Below are positions 20,001 to 27,221 of a DNA stretch of 34,080 bases, one piece after another. The notes under the pieces are model-generated. The model was not told the DNA's origin. It did no database searches and worked only from the letters and a program-made list of their open reading frames with translations. Within the stretch, counting starts at the first letter, position 1. Each line of letters opens with the position of its first letter. The stretch is from a virus: the IMG/VR virus record IMGVR_UViG_3300006919_000199, positions 1 to 34,080 of that record; one strand, written 5' to 3'. The translations under genes and the position numbers were made by a program.

Positions 20001-20552
20001 ATGATACAAGACAAGCAAATCGTCAGTAAGATCAGCGGGTTCGACATGATGACGTGGGGCGAATTACGTACCTACGAACGCAACGACCTGAAAGAAGAAA
20101 ACAACCGCGACGTGACCAAGCTCAAGAACGCGATTGTGAATGACGGGTTCACAACGCCATTCTTCATCTGGTCGAACCATCGCTACGTGCTCGACGGAAC
20201 TGGACGTTGCCTAGCCCTAGAGGAACTAGAAAGCGAGGGCTTTGTCGTGCCCGAATTACCCGTCATACACATTGACGCGGACAACAAAGAGGCCGCAAAG
20301 CGCATCGTGCTCATGATTTCGTCTCAGCACGGGGTCATTACGCAAGAGAGCTTGGACAGGTTTATTGAGGACATCGACGCAATAGGCATCGACGATTTCA
20401 TTAACCTACCGGGGCTAGATTACGGGATGCCGGAACTTCCCGACGACGACGACGACGATCTCCTTGACGACTTCGAGAGTGCCGAGGAGGACGAGGACGC
20501 GATAATCACCTGCCCGCATTGCGGTAAAGATTTTGAGTACAATCCCCGATGA
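20001..20552 (+). CDS. ParB-like domain protein with C-terminal zinc pair
   Basis: 183 residues. ParB/sulfiredoxin-fold core: MMTWGELRTYERNDL (16-30), KLKNAIVNDGFTTPFFIW, YVLDGTGRCLALEEL (62-76; the G-x-x-R motif) and a helical part to about 140. A run of acidic residues follows, then CPHCGKDFEY (171-180). Stand-alone ParB-like proteins of this shape often neighbour DNA methyltransferases and may guide modification or bind nucleotides. No clear Shine-Dalgarno; the ATG follows the structured segment. Confidence 0.72.
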   Translation: MIQDKQIVSKISGFDMMTWGELRTYERNDLKEENNRDVTKLKNAIVNDGFTTPFFIWSNHRYVLDGTGRCLALEELESEGFVVPELPVIHIDADNKEAAKRIVLMISSQHGVITQESLDRFIEDIDAIGIDDFINLPGLDYGMPELPDDDDDDLLDDFESAEEDEDAIITCPHCGKDFEYNPR

Positions 20553-21489
20553 TGTTGCACGGCGCGGACGCGATATGTTCGTGCAAAGGTGGGCGGACAT
20601 AGCAACCACCGATACGGCCCTGCTACTAAGCGGCGGCGTAGATTCAATGACCGCGTTATTCGCGGCGTTGGAGTGCGGCCATAAGCCTCGCTGCTATACA
20701 TTCTACCTGAGCGGATACAAGAGCACTGATCTAGCAGCCGCCCGCAAAGTCACCGATTACTTTGGCTTAGAGCTAATCGAAGTAGGAATACCATCGACAC
20801 TCGGCGACCTAATACGCGACACATTCGCGGTGATCGACGAGATAAACTGGGAATACTATCTAGGAGTCAGGAAAGTCACGATTCAGACGATGCACCCATT
20901 GCTTTACACAACTAAAGCGATAGAGGAGCGCAAGGTCGTAGCTGGGCTAGGCGGCGGCAAGTTAAGTCTTGACTCACGCAAAGCATCAATTGAAATTTAC
21001 CACGGGGGCGAAGAAGCGGCTGACGACTTACGATGTGACAGGTATGCCGTAGATGACGACTCGTTGCAGTATCAGCGGACCTATCAACGAGCAGGCATAG
21101 AATATTTGGACTTTTATGCGTTCACGGACGCATACAGGTGGGTGCGGGAAATTCCGGTAATTGCCTTCAACCAACGCAAAGCGAAGTGGGGATTGGTTAA
21201 ACCCTTTCTCGACTATTGGAAAAAGAGGCCGATGTATCGAGCGCCAGCACCATACCAAATAGCATCAGGCTTGAGGAGGTTCCACGACCGCTTACTTAAA
21301 ACGAGATGGAACACGAAAGGCTGGGTGCAAGTTCAAAAAGTCTATCAGCAAATGGCGAAAGAGCGCGGCGTCAGATTCGGTGCTAAATACTACTTCCCTG
21401 TACAGATAGGACCGTACAGGCATGAAGTTCATGTAGCGTCGCCCAGAATCAGGGTTTTCTACGACGCCAGCACTCTTGCGGAGTTTTGA
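20533..21489 (+). CDS. asparagine-synthetase-like PP-loop ATPase
   Basis: 318 residues from a TTG at 20533 (or ATG 20575). The PP-loop LLLSGGVDSMTALFAAL (31-47) activates a substrate by adenylation. The next strand CYTFYLSG, then AARKVTDYFGLELIEVGIP and a later AGLGGGKL stretch, follow the synthetase domain of asparagine synthetase B. The N-terminal glutaminase domain is absent, so ammonia or an amine must come from elsewhere. QueC's four Cys are absent. It sits between a ParB-like gene and a DNA methyltransferase, which suggests a base-modification step; an amide-forming role on a carboxylate is inferred. Confidence 0.68.
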   Translation: MSTIPDDVARRGRDMFVQRWADIATTDTALLLSGGVDSMTALFAALECGHKPRCYTFYLSGYKSTDLAAARKVTDYFGLELIEVGIPSTLGDLIRDTFAVIDEINWEYYLGVRKVTIQTMHPLLYTTKAIEERKVVAGLGGGKLSLDSRKASIEIYHGGEEAADDLRCDRYAVDDDSLQYQRTYQRAGIEYLDFYAFTDAYRWVREIPVIAFNQRKAKWGLVKPFLDYWKKRPMYRAPAPYQIASGLRRFHDRLLKTRWNTKGWVQVQKVYQQMAKERGVRFGAKYYFPVQIGPYRHEVHVASPRIRVFYDASTLAEF

Positions 21490-21950
21490 TGAACGACGTT
21501 AGCGTGCCCCTAGAGCTGAATCACGGCGTACTCGGCGTGTACAAGCCTTGGTATATGCGCCTAATGACTAATGGCGTGATCGGCTATGAAGCTACATTCC
21601 GTCTGAGGCTCTGTGGCAGGCGATTCCGCTCATACGAAGACTCAGCAACGCTGGAAGACATACCCTGCTTAGATCAACTAGCACACCCTGATCTAGAATT
21701 TCCTGTACATGGGGGCATTGACGACCGAGGCAGAGTTGCAGTTCTAGCCAACGATCAAGAATTTGAAATACCGACTACAGTCAAGAATATTGAGTTTCTT
21801 TTAATCACCGAAGTCTCTGACGTAGAAAGTCCAGCACTCTTGATGCAACTCTACTTGCGCGCCGTCAAAAACAAACTACCCCTATGGTTCCAGGGCTCGC
21901 TAGGGGGCAAAGACGGTCGTCTACTTACTTTCGGTTTCATCCCTGAATGA
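21489..21950 (+). CDS. unknown protein in the modification cassette
   Basis: 153 residues; start ATG overlaps the PP-loop stop (TGATG) and its stop overlaps the methyltransferase start (ATGA), so it is tightly coupled to both. Strand-rich (VLGVYKPWYMRLMTNGVIGY, ATFRLRLCGRRFRSYEDS, FLLITEVSDVESPALL). No motif recognised. Its place between the two enzymes suggests a part in the same pathway. Confidence 0.6.
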   Translation: MNDVSVPLELNHGVLGVYKPWYMRLMTNGVIGYEATFRLRLCGRRFRSYEDSATLEDIPCLDQLAHPDLEFPVHGGIDDRGRVAVLANDQEFEIPTTVKNIEFLLITEVSDVESPALLMQLYLRAVKNKLPLWFQGSLGGKDGRLLTFGFIPE

Positions 21951-22948
21951 AGCCCCCGTATGCAATCAAGTCGATGGCGGACTTACCTGAGCCGACTGGA
22001 CCAAAGGTCGTCTCGTTGTTTTCGGGTATGGGCGGCATGGACCTCGGGTTTCGATTTTGCGGCTACGACATTCTTTGGGCGAATGAGTTCGTGCGCCTAG
22101 CCGCTGAAACATACGCCTGCAATGACCGCAGAGCGATACTCGACACTCGGGACATACGGAAGATTGACGGACAAACCGACATCCTCAGCAAGATACCGAC
22201 GACTGAGGTAGATGTTCTGACCGGATCTCCGCCGTGTAAGAGCTATTCGGTTGCCGGATTATGCGAGGATGGCTGGGGCGTAAAGTCTCACTATTCTGGC
22301 GCGAAGAAGCAGCGGACAGACGATTTATTTCCTGAGTACGCACGGATCGTCAAAGAAGTTCGCCCTAAAGTCTTCGTAGCGGAGAATGTACCCGGACTCG
22401 CGGAACGAAAGTCCAGAGTTTTCTTCTCAGCTTACATGAGGCTTTTCCGCGAACTTGGCTACCGAGTCGAAGCAAAAATACTCGACGCACAATACCTCGG
22501 CGTTCCGCAAAAGCGACGCCGACTGTTTTTCATTGGCGTCCGCGACGACCTCGGCAAAAACCCAGTATGGCCCAAGCCGTTGCCTTACATTTATACGGTT
22601 CGAGATGCCATACCCTACGCAAAAAGAGTCCACGTACACGGCAAGGATAGGGCGAGCCGTATCTCGTGGCTACCGGCGGACAAGACGCCGATTCCAACAA
22701 TTACCGTAGCGCAGATACGCGCTGGTAAGAACGCAAAGAGTTTTTTCGGCAGCAACTTGAACATCCTCACCGACGACAACATTCGTAGGAAAATAACACC
22801 AGATGAGGCGAAGGCCCTTTCTACGATACCGGCGGATTTTAGGTTGACTGGCGGAACACAGGCACAGCTCGAAAGAGTAGCGAGGTGCGTTCCGCCAATG
22901 GTGGCGGAATCTATTGCGCGGAGGTTGTTGGAATATGTCTTTGGATAG
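21947..22948 (+). CDS. DNA C5-cytosine methyltransferase with Arg in motif X; candidate carboxymethyltransferase
   Basis: 333 residues. Motif I FSGMGGMDLGF (25-35); motif IV GSPPCKSYS (93-101) with catalytic Cys97; motif VI AENV (145-148); motif VIII QKRRRLFFIGVR (188-199); target-recognition region about 204-285; motif X RVARCVPPMVAESIARRLL (310-328). In normal enzymes motif X reads G-N-A/S-V-x-P; here Ala312-Arg313-Cys314 replaces it, so the conserved Asn that lines the SAM methyl pocket is Arg. In M.MpeI the engineered Asn-to-Lys change at this Asn lets the enzyme use carboxy-SAM. With a CmoA homologue directly downstream, carboxymethylation of cytosine is likely. Target sequence not predictable. 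Confidence 0.88.
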   Translation: MKPPYAIKSMADLPEPTGPKVVSLFSGMGGMDLGFRFCGYDILWANEFVRLAAETYACNDRRAILDTRDIRKIDGQTDILSKIPTTEVDVLTGSPPCKSYSVAGLCEDGWGVKSHYSGAKKQRTDDLFPEYARIVKEVRPKVFVAENVPGLAERKSRVFFSAYMRLFRELGYRVEAKILDAQYLGVPQKRRRLFFIGVRDDLGKNPVWPKPLPYIYTVRDAIPYAKRVHVHGKDRASRISWLPADKTPIPTITVAQIRAGKNAKSFFGSNLNILTDDNIRRKITPDEAKALSTIPADFRLTGGTQAQLERVARCVPPMVAESIARRLLEYVFG

Positions 22949-23642
22949 TCGCTATCATGTACCGGGTCGTGCGTGGAAGTTCGATCAATCGGTCACTGAT
23001 TGTTTCGATGATATGCTCGCACGCAGCATACCGGGCTTATCTGGGTTGCGCGAAATGGTTTCACTACTGACCCGTGTATACGCGCAAAAGTATTCGCTGT
23101 GCGTAGACCTTGGGTGTAGCACCGGAACGCAATGGGCGCACTATCACGATTCGTGGTCGCGGCCAGCCGGTTTTACATACGCAGGATACGACGAGTCGGG
23201 CAGTATGGTCACTGCGGCTAAGACGAAACTAAAAGGAAAGTGCGTTGAGTCGATTGAACGCCACGACCTGCGCTCTGGATTCCCCAGCGATTTGTATAGC
23301 GTCAGTGTGATTTGGGCGATCTTGACACTACAATTTATACCAGTCGAGCGCCGTAGGGGCATTATAGAAAACGCCTATGAATCACTAAACGATGGTGGGG
23401 CGTTCATTGTCGTTGAAAAATGCTTCGAGCATACCGACAACCCGTGGAAGTTTATCTACGAGATATACAAAAAGTCCAAAGGGTACACTGACGATCAGAT
23501 AAACAAGAAAGCGGCGGCACTGGAGAACGTGCTAGTACCGCTTCCGGCGAACGCAACGGTCGAAATGCTTGAAACGGCTGGATTCTACACGGAGTCTTTT
23601 TTTCAGGCATTAGGATTTAAGGGCTGGCTAGCCGTAAAATAG
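22935..23642 (+). CDS. CmoA-like enzyme (putative carboxy-SAM synthase)
   Basis: 235 residues from ATG 22935. Matches CmoA along its length: KFDQSVTDCFDDMLARSIPG (15-34), VDLGCSTGT (57-65; SAM site), ILTLQFIPVERR (129-140), LNDGGAFIVVEKCF (151-164), SKGYTDDQINKKAAALENVL (181-200), and the C-terminal SFFQALGFKGWLAVK. CmoA makes carboxy-SAM from SAM and prephenate for tRNA wobble U. By eye, the Arg199 that holds the carboxylate in E. coli CmoA is Ala193 here, with Lys191-Lys192 just before it. The product is therefore not certain. No CmoB gene is seen, so a tRNA role is less likely than supply to the adjacent DNA enzyme. Confidence 0.8.
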   Translation: MSLDSRYHVPGRAWKFDQSVTDCFDDMLARSIPGLSGLREMVSLLTRVYAQKYSLCVDLGCSTGTQWAHYHDSWSRPAGFTYAGYDESGSMVTAAKTKLKGKCVESIERHDLRSGFPSDLYSVSVIWAILTLQFIPVERRRGIIENAYESLNDGGAFIVVEKCFEHTDNPWKFIYEIYKKSKGYTDDQINKKAAALENVLVPLPANATVEMLETAGFYTESFFQALGFKGWLAVK

Positions 23643-23651
23643 GAGGAGAGC

Positions 23652-23774
23652 ATGGACAGACGAGGACTCAAGAACCAAGTCCCGAGAGGCGAAGGCACCG
23701 GCATGGTCAAGGGGAGCGCATATTGCGTGACGGCACCGCGCCCTATGCCGAAAACAAAGAAGGCAGGCAACTGA
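23652..23774 (+). CDS. 40-residue basic protein
   Basis: Read by hand: ATG 23652 preceded by AGGAGGAG, one of the strongest Shine-Dalgarno sites in the window. MDRRGLKNQVPRGEGTGMVK then GSAYCVTAPRPMPKTKKAGN. No hydrophobic helix. Strong expression of a small basic peptide is expected; function unknown. Confidence 0.6.
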   Translation: MDRRGLKNQVPRGEGTGMVKGSAYCVTAPRPMPKTKKAGN

Positions 23775-23775
23775 T

Positions 23776-23871
23776 ATGTACATGAACAAAGGCGGCAAGA
23801 AGTCCGTAACGAAGAAAGGCGCGAACAAGAAGATCGGCGGCGGCAAGCGCGGCGGCAAGGTCAGCAAGTAA
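23776..23871 (+). CDS. 31-residue Lys/Gly-rich protein
   Basis: Read by hand: ATG 23776, one base after the previous stop, AGG upstream. The sequence is almost only Lys, Gly, Asn, Ser and Arg (MYMNKGGKKSVTKKG then KKIGGGKRGGKVSK). Similar in composition to the protein at 30427-30588. May neutralise DNA or RNA charge. Confidence 0.5.
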   Translation: MYMNKGGKKSVTKKGANKKIGGGKRGGKVSK

Positions 23872-23887
23872 CAGATAGCTTTTCTGG

Positions 23888-24030
23888 AGTCTCGTTCAGC
23901 GGTTCCCGTAGGCGAGACTTTAGCCTTGCGGTCCTCATGCCCTCAGATGTCGCAGTCTGAACGCCGCGAGGATTTGAACCCCACGTCTGGGCATGACTGA
24001 GGACGGCTCTAAAGGCTATCCGCTGCGACA
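23888..24030. ncRNA. putative structured RNA with crossing helices
   Basis: Within a gap of about 190 bases: a 7-bp hairpin AGTCTCG/CGAGACT (23888-23894 with 23913-23919); nested helices TAGCCTT/AAGGCTA (23921-23927 with 24012-24018), GTCCTC/GAGGAC (23931-23936 with 23999-24004), TGCCC/GGGCA (23938-23942 with 23989-23993); and TGTCGCAG/CTGCGACA (23948-23955 with 24023-24030), which crosses the outer helix like a pseudoknot. On the minus strand, 23967-23983 reads as a tRNA T-arm (TTCAAAT loop). Strand and function unknown. Confidence 0.5.
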
Positions 24031-24063
24031 GTGGTGTGGGGTGTATTTTGCGAGGAGGCAATG

Positions 24064-24555
24064 ATGCCAATATTTGACAACAAGCCTGAAGTACGGCGTG
24101 GCCGTCCGCGAACCGAAAAGGTGCGCGAGGAGGCGAGGCTGATCGGCAATTACCTCGCGGCGGGGTATCAACCCGCTGAAATCCGCAAAGAACTGAAACT
24201 GACAGTTCGGCAGTATAAATACAGGATGTCGATGCTGCGGAAACGGGCATGGGACGCTAAAGAGGTCTGGCCTAAGTTCTTTGCAAAATTAGAGGCGCGT
24301 TACCGTCAATTTGAAAGCATCAGGCAGAGGGCGATCAAAGAGGGTAAGCTCGACACGGCTATGCGTGCCGTTGAGAACATGAAGGCTTTAGACCAATCCG
24401 TCATCAATGTCGGGCAGGATCTAGGCGTCTACGAGACGAAGGACAAGATCGTCAAGCACAAGGTCGAGGGTCCGACTCTCAGTGTTTTTCATGAGCCGCC
24501 GGAAAAGCAAGATGGTGACGGATTTCCAGTCGCCAGTAAGCCTACCGTACATTAG
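24064..24555 (+). CDS. terminase small subunit-like protein
   Basis: 163 residues from ATG 24064, five bases after AGGAGG. An N-terminal basic helix-turn-helix (RRGRPRTEKVREEARLIGNY, LAAGYQPAEIRKELKLTVRQ) fits the DNA-recognition domain of small terminase subunits; a coiled, basic middle (FAKLEARYRQFESIRQRAIK) fits ring assembly. Its stop overlaps the large subunit start. Called mainly from position and HTH. Confidence 0.68.
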   Translation: MPIFDNKPEVRRGRPRTEKVREEARLIGNYLAAGYQPAEIRKELKLTVRQYKYRMSMLRKRAWDAKEVWPKFFAKLEARYRQFESIRQRAIKEGKLDTAMRAVENMKALDQSVINVGQDLGVYETKDKIVKHKVEGPTLSVFHEPPEKQDGDGFPVASKPTVH

Positions 24556-26000
24556 TGGCAAAGCCGTTACACGAGGAGTGGACTTACGACGACATTACCG
24601 AGGTTCGTCGCAGGATAGTCCGATGGCGCGAGGACAAGAACGGCCCGATCAAGTTCGTTCGAGAGGCTATCGGACTACACCCCAATAAGCACCAGCAAGA
24701 GTTACTACAGGCTCTCTGGTCATTCACTCCGGGGCAAGGGAAGTTCGGCGTTTCGGTAGCTAGTGGACAAGGTTGCGGCAAAACCACTGGTGCCGCTATG
24801 GGCATACTTTGGTTCCTCACGGTTTTCGAGAACGCCTTCGTGTATTGCACGGCACCGACCGAGAAACAGTTACATTCAGTTCTCTGGGGCGAACTCGACA
24901 AGCAGATCCGAGGTAGCGCGTTCTTAAATCAATTCCTAGAGTGGCGGGCGACTCGCGTACAGGTGAGAGGGGGGCCGCTTAAATGGGCGGCTGTTGCGAA
25001 AACAGCCCGTGATGTTGAGGGCCTGCAAGGGGAGCACGCCGAGCATATGCTGGTCGTGATCGACGAGGCGTCGGGCGTCGAGGATCGGTTCTTGGAGGCG
25101 CTACTCGGCGGCCTGTCAGAACCCCACAACCTCGCGCTGATGATAAGCAACCCGACGTTGCCATACGGCACTTTTTACGAATCTCATCATTCTGATCGAG
25201 GAGTTTGGCACACGCTGCAATTTAGCGCACGCGATTCAAACTTAGTGAGCAAGGCTCATATCGAAAGGATGGAAACGAAATACGGCAAAGACTCGGCCAT
25301 TGTACAAGTCAGAATAGATGGCGAGTTCCCTGATATTTCGGAGAACACTCTCGTCAATCGAGCTGATATAATTTATTGCAGAGAGCGCGAGCAGTTCGAC
25401 GTAAAGACGAATCATCCGTGGCATCTAGGTTGTGACGTAGCTCGCTACGGCAGCGACATGACAGCCATATGTATACGGCAAGCGCAGAATATCAAGTATC
25501 TCGAACGATGGCACGGCAACTCCGTAGCCGAAACGTGTGGCATTATAGTGGATCTACTACGCGAAAACCCGATGATACAGTTCGTGAATATAGATTCGAT
25601 TGGTGTGGGCGGCGGCTTGGTTGATATGCTGCACGATCAACAGAGCCAAGGAATCGTCTCGCCTTACGTTGAGGTCATTGCCGTCGATGTCGCGGAATCG
25701 GCCTCACGCGCAGAAGAATTCGTGAGATTACGTGACGAATTATGGTTCACGTTTGCGGAACGGATCACTGATCGTCAACTTGCGTTCAGCGACGACGTAG
25801 ACGACGAGCTTGCAGATCAACTCATAAAGGAATGTTTACCCATAGAGTATTCATTCACTGCTGATGGTAGACGGCGCGTCGATACGAAGGACGAAATGAG
25901 AAAAAAGATCGACCACTCACCAGATATAACCGACGCGGCATTACTGGCTTTTCATGAATATTCAGCGGGTTTTATAGGGTTCGTGGATATGAGTGTGTGA
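24555..26000 (+). CDS. terminase large subunit
   Basis: 481 residues, GTG start. ATPase: Walker A SGQGCGKTT (70-78), Walker B MLVVIDEAS (165-173) with the catalytic Glu171; coupling SNP motif at 198-200. Nuclease: GCDVARYGSD with Asp294, FVNIDSIGVGGG with Asp347, and SPDITDAALLAF with Asp457/Asp460, the acidic RNase H-like site. It pumps DNA into the prohead and cuts the concatemer. Full length for the family. Confidence 0.93.
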   Translation: MAKPLHEEWTYDDITEVRRRIVRWREDKNGPIKFVREAIGLHPNKHQQELLQALWSFTPGQGKFGVSVASGQGCGKTTGAAMGILWFLTVFENAFVYCTAPTEKQLHSVLWGELDKQIRGSAFLNQFLEWRATRVQVRGGPLKWAAVAKTARDVEGLQGEHAEHMLVVIDEASGVEDRFLEALLGGLSEPHNLALMISNPTLPYGTFYESHHSDRGVWHTLQFSARDSNLVSKAHIERMETKYGKDSAIVQVRIDGEFPDISENTLVNRADIIYCREREQFDVKTNHPWHLGCDVARYGSDMTAICIRQAQNIKYLERWHGNSVAETCGIIVDLLRENPMIQFVNIDSIGVGGGLVDMLHDQQSQGIVSPYVEVIAVDVAESASRAEEFVRLRDELWFTFAERITDRQLAFSDDVDDELADQLIKECLPIEYSFTADGRRRVDTKDEMRKKIDHSPDITDAALLAFHEYSAGFIGFVDMSV

Positions 26001-26164
26001 TGAAGTCTGAACAGCAAACGGAGCCGATTATTCTGACCGGGCATCAGCGGCACATGATCGACGCGGCCATACAAAAGTGCCGCGAATGGACCAACGAGGA
26101 TCTGGACGAGGGACGCGCACTCGAAATCATCGCGTTCGATTTCTTGGAAAGTTTCTCGGAGTAG
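26000..26164 (+). CDS. 54-residue acidic hypothetical protein
   Basis: Read by hand: ATG overlaps the terminase stop (TGATG). MKSEQQTEPIILTGHQRHMI, then helices DAAIQKCREWTNEDLDEGRA and LEIIAFDFLESFSE. Soluble and acidic. Position between terminase and portal suggests a packaging or connector accessory role, not proven. Confidence 0.55.
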   Translation: MKSEQQTEPIILTGHQRHMIDAAIQKCREWTNEDLDEGRALEIIAFDFLESFSE

Positions 26165-26173
26165 GGCAAGACG

Positions 26174-26449
26174 ATGGCAATAGATTATCACGGCGAAAAG
26201 TTTCAAGGCTACAACAAGCCCAAGCGAACGCCGAAGCACCCGGAAAAGAGCCACGCTGTGCTGGCGAAAGAGGGCGAAAAGGTAAAGCTAATCCGCTTCG
26301 GGCAGCAAGGTGTTAGTGGTTCACCGAAAAAGGCGAACGAATCTGATGCGGCGCGGCGTAGGCGTGAATCGTTCAAGGCTAGGCATAAAAAGAACATCGC
26401 AAAAGGCAAAATGTCAGCCGCCTACTGGGCCGACAAGGTAAAGTGGTAG
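26174..26449 (+). CDS. basic hypothetical phage protein
   Basis: 91 residues. Opens AIDYHGEKFQGYNKPKRTPK and ends KNIAKGKMSAAYWADKVKW, with a long Arg/Lys-rich middle (SDAARRRRESFKARHKKN). I recognise this as a recurring phage family with unknown function found near terminase and portal genes. The DNA-binding charge is clear; a role in packaging is inferred. Confidence 0.65.
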   Translation: MAIDYHGEKFQGYNKPKRTPKHPEKSHAVLAKEGEKVKLIRFGQQGVSGSPKKANESDAARRRRESFKARHKKNIAKGKMSAAYWADKVKW

Positions 26450-26988
26450 CGGCACCTGGCAATAATAAAGTCTGGTCGAACATACGCTTGCTCTTATTAC
26501 TCGGATTCAAGCCAGTACGCATAGCCAGTCGATACAGTTATCGCGGGATCACTTCGCAGAAGATCAATACGCGAAATCATGAGCGGTGGCACATTGACGC
26601 AAAGAGCGGTTCGATGCGCGGTTCACGCTGCCCGTCGTGCCGGAAGCGTCGGCCTACTGAGAAAAAGAACCTTTGCCGTAAGTGTTTCCTAGCGCAAAAA
26701 CGCACCGGGCGACGGCGGGGAGATAGAGCGCCAGCATGGAAAGGCGGCGTGGCGGAATCGAATATTTCGCGTTCCCCGCGTTATAAGAGATTCAAGCGAT
26801 ACGTTTTAGAGCGCGACAATCACCAATGCGTCATGTGTGGCTCGACCGAAAAGGTAGAGGTTGACCATATCAAGCCACAAAAAACGCACCCTGAGTTACG
26901 ATTCGATGTGAGAAACGGCAGGACGCTGTGTTTCTCATGCCATAAGAAAACCCCGACGTGGGGAAACAATGTTCATCGGAGTACATGA
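26443..26988 (+). CDS. HNH endonuclease (homing-type)
   Basis: 181 residues, GTG start overlapping the previous gene. A zinc ribbon CPSC ... CRKC (63-81), then the APAWKGG patch (97-102) found in mobile HNH enzymes, then the HNH domain: YVLERDNHQCVMCG with Cys129/Cys132, VDHIKP with Asp141/His142, Asn158, and CFSCHKK with Cys163/Cys166/His167. Likely a free-standing homing endonuclease, although HNH proteins next to terminase can also assist packaging cleavage. Confidence 0.8.
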   Translation: MVAAPGNNKVWSNIRLLLLLGFKPVRIASRYSYRGITSQKINTRNHERWHIDAKSGSMRGSRCPSCRKRRPTEKKNLCRKCFLAQKRTGRRRGDRAPAWKGGVAESNISRSPRYKRFKRYVLERDNHQCVMCGSTEKVEVDHIKPQKTHPELRFDVRNGRTLCFSCHKKTPTWGNNVHRST

Positions 26989-27209
26989 TGCAGAAATCCA
27001 ACGTGATCCCCATAGACAAACATCGCACCGAGGATATGGAGGCGTTACGGGACAAGGTTGCTGCGGGCGTGAACTGGAAACGGGCTCTCGTGATGTACGA
27101 GGATGAGGAAGGCAACGTGAACATCTCAATTCATGGCGTCCCGGCGACGGACTGCATTGCATGGTTCGAGGTCGCAAAGACGCAGATGATGGTAGAGTTT
27201 TTCAGTTGA
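26988..27209 (+). CDS. hypothetical protein
   Basis: 73 residues from ATG 26988 (GGAG six bases upstream; ATG 26985 gives a 4-base overlap with the HNH stop). VIPIDKHRTEDMEALRDKVA, then ALVMYEDEEGNVNISIHGVP and a final helix. A small alpha/beta protein common in phage packaging regions. Function unknown. Confidence 0.6.
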   Translation: MQKSNVIPIDKHRTEDMEALRDKVAAGVNWKRALVMYEDEEGNVNISIHGVPATDCIAWFEVAKTQMMVEFFS

Positions 27210-27221
27210 TGGGTGACATAG

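Noticed and set aside
20533-21489. QueC (7-deazaguanine synthesis) identity for the PP-loop protein
   Set aside because: Lacks the zinc-binding Cys cluster of QueC, and no QueD, QueE or ArcTGT-like gene is in the window.
23960-24030. tRNA or tmRNA gene on the minus strand
   Set aside because: Only the T-arm-like part fits; no acceptor stem of 7 bp pairs at the right distance, and no anticodon arm.
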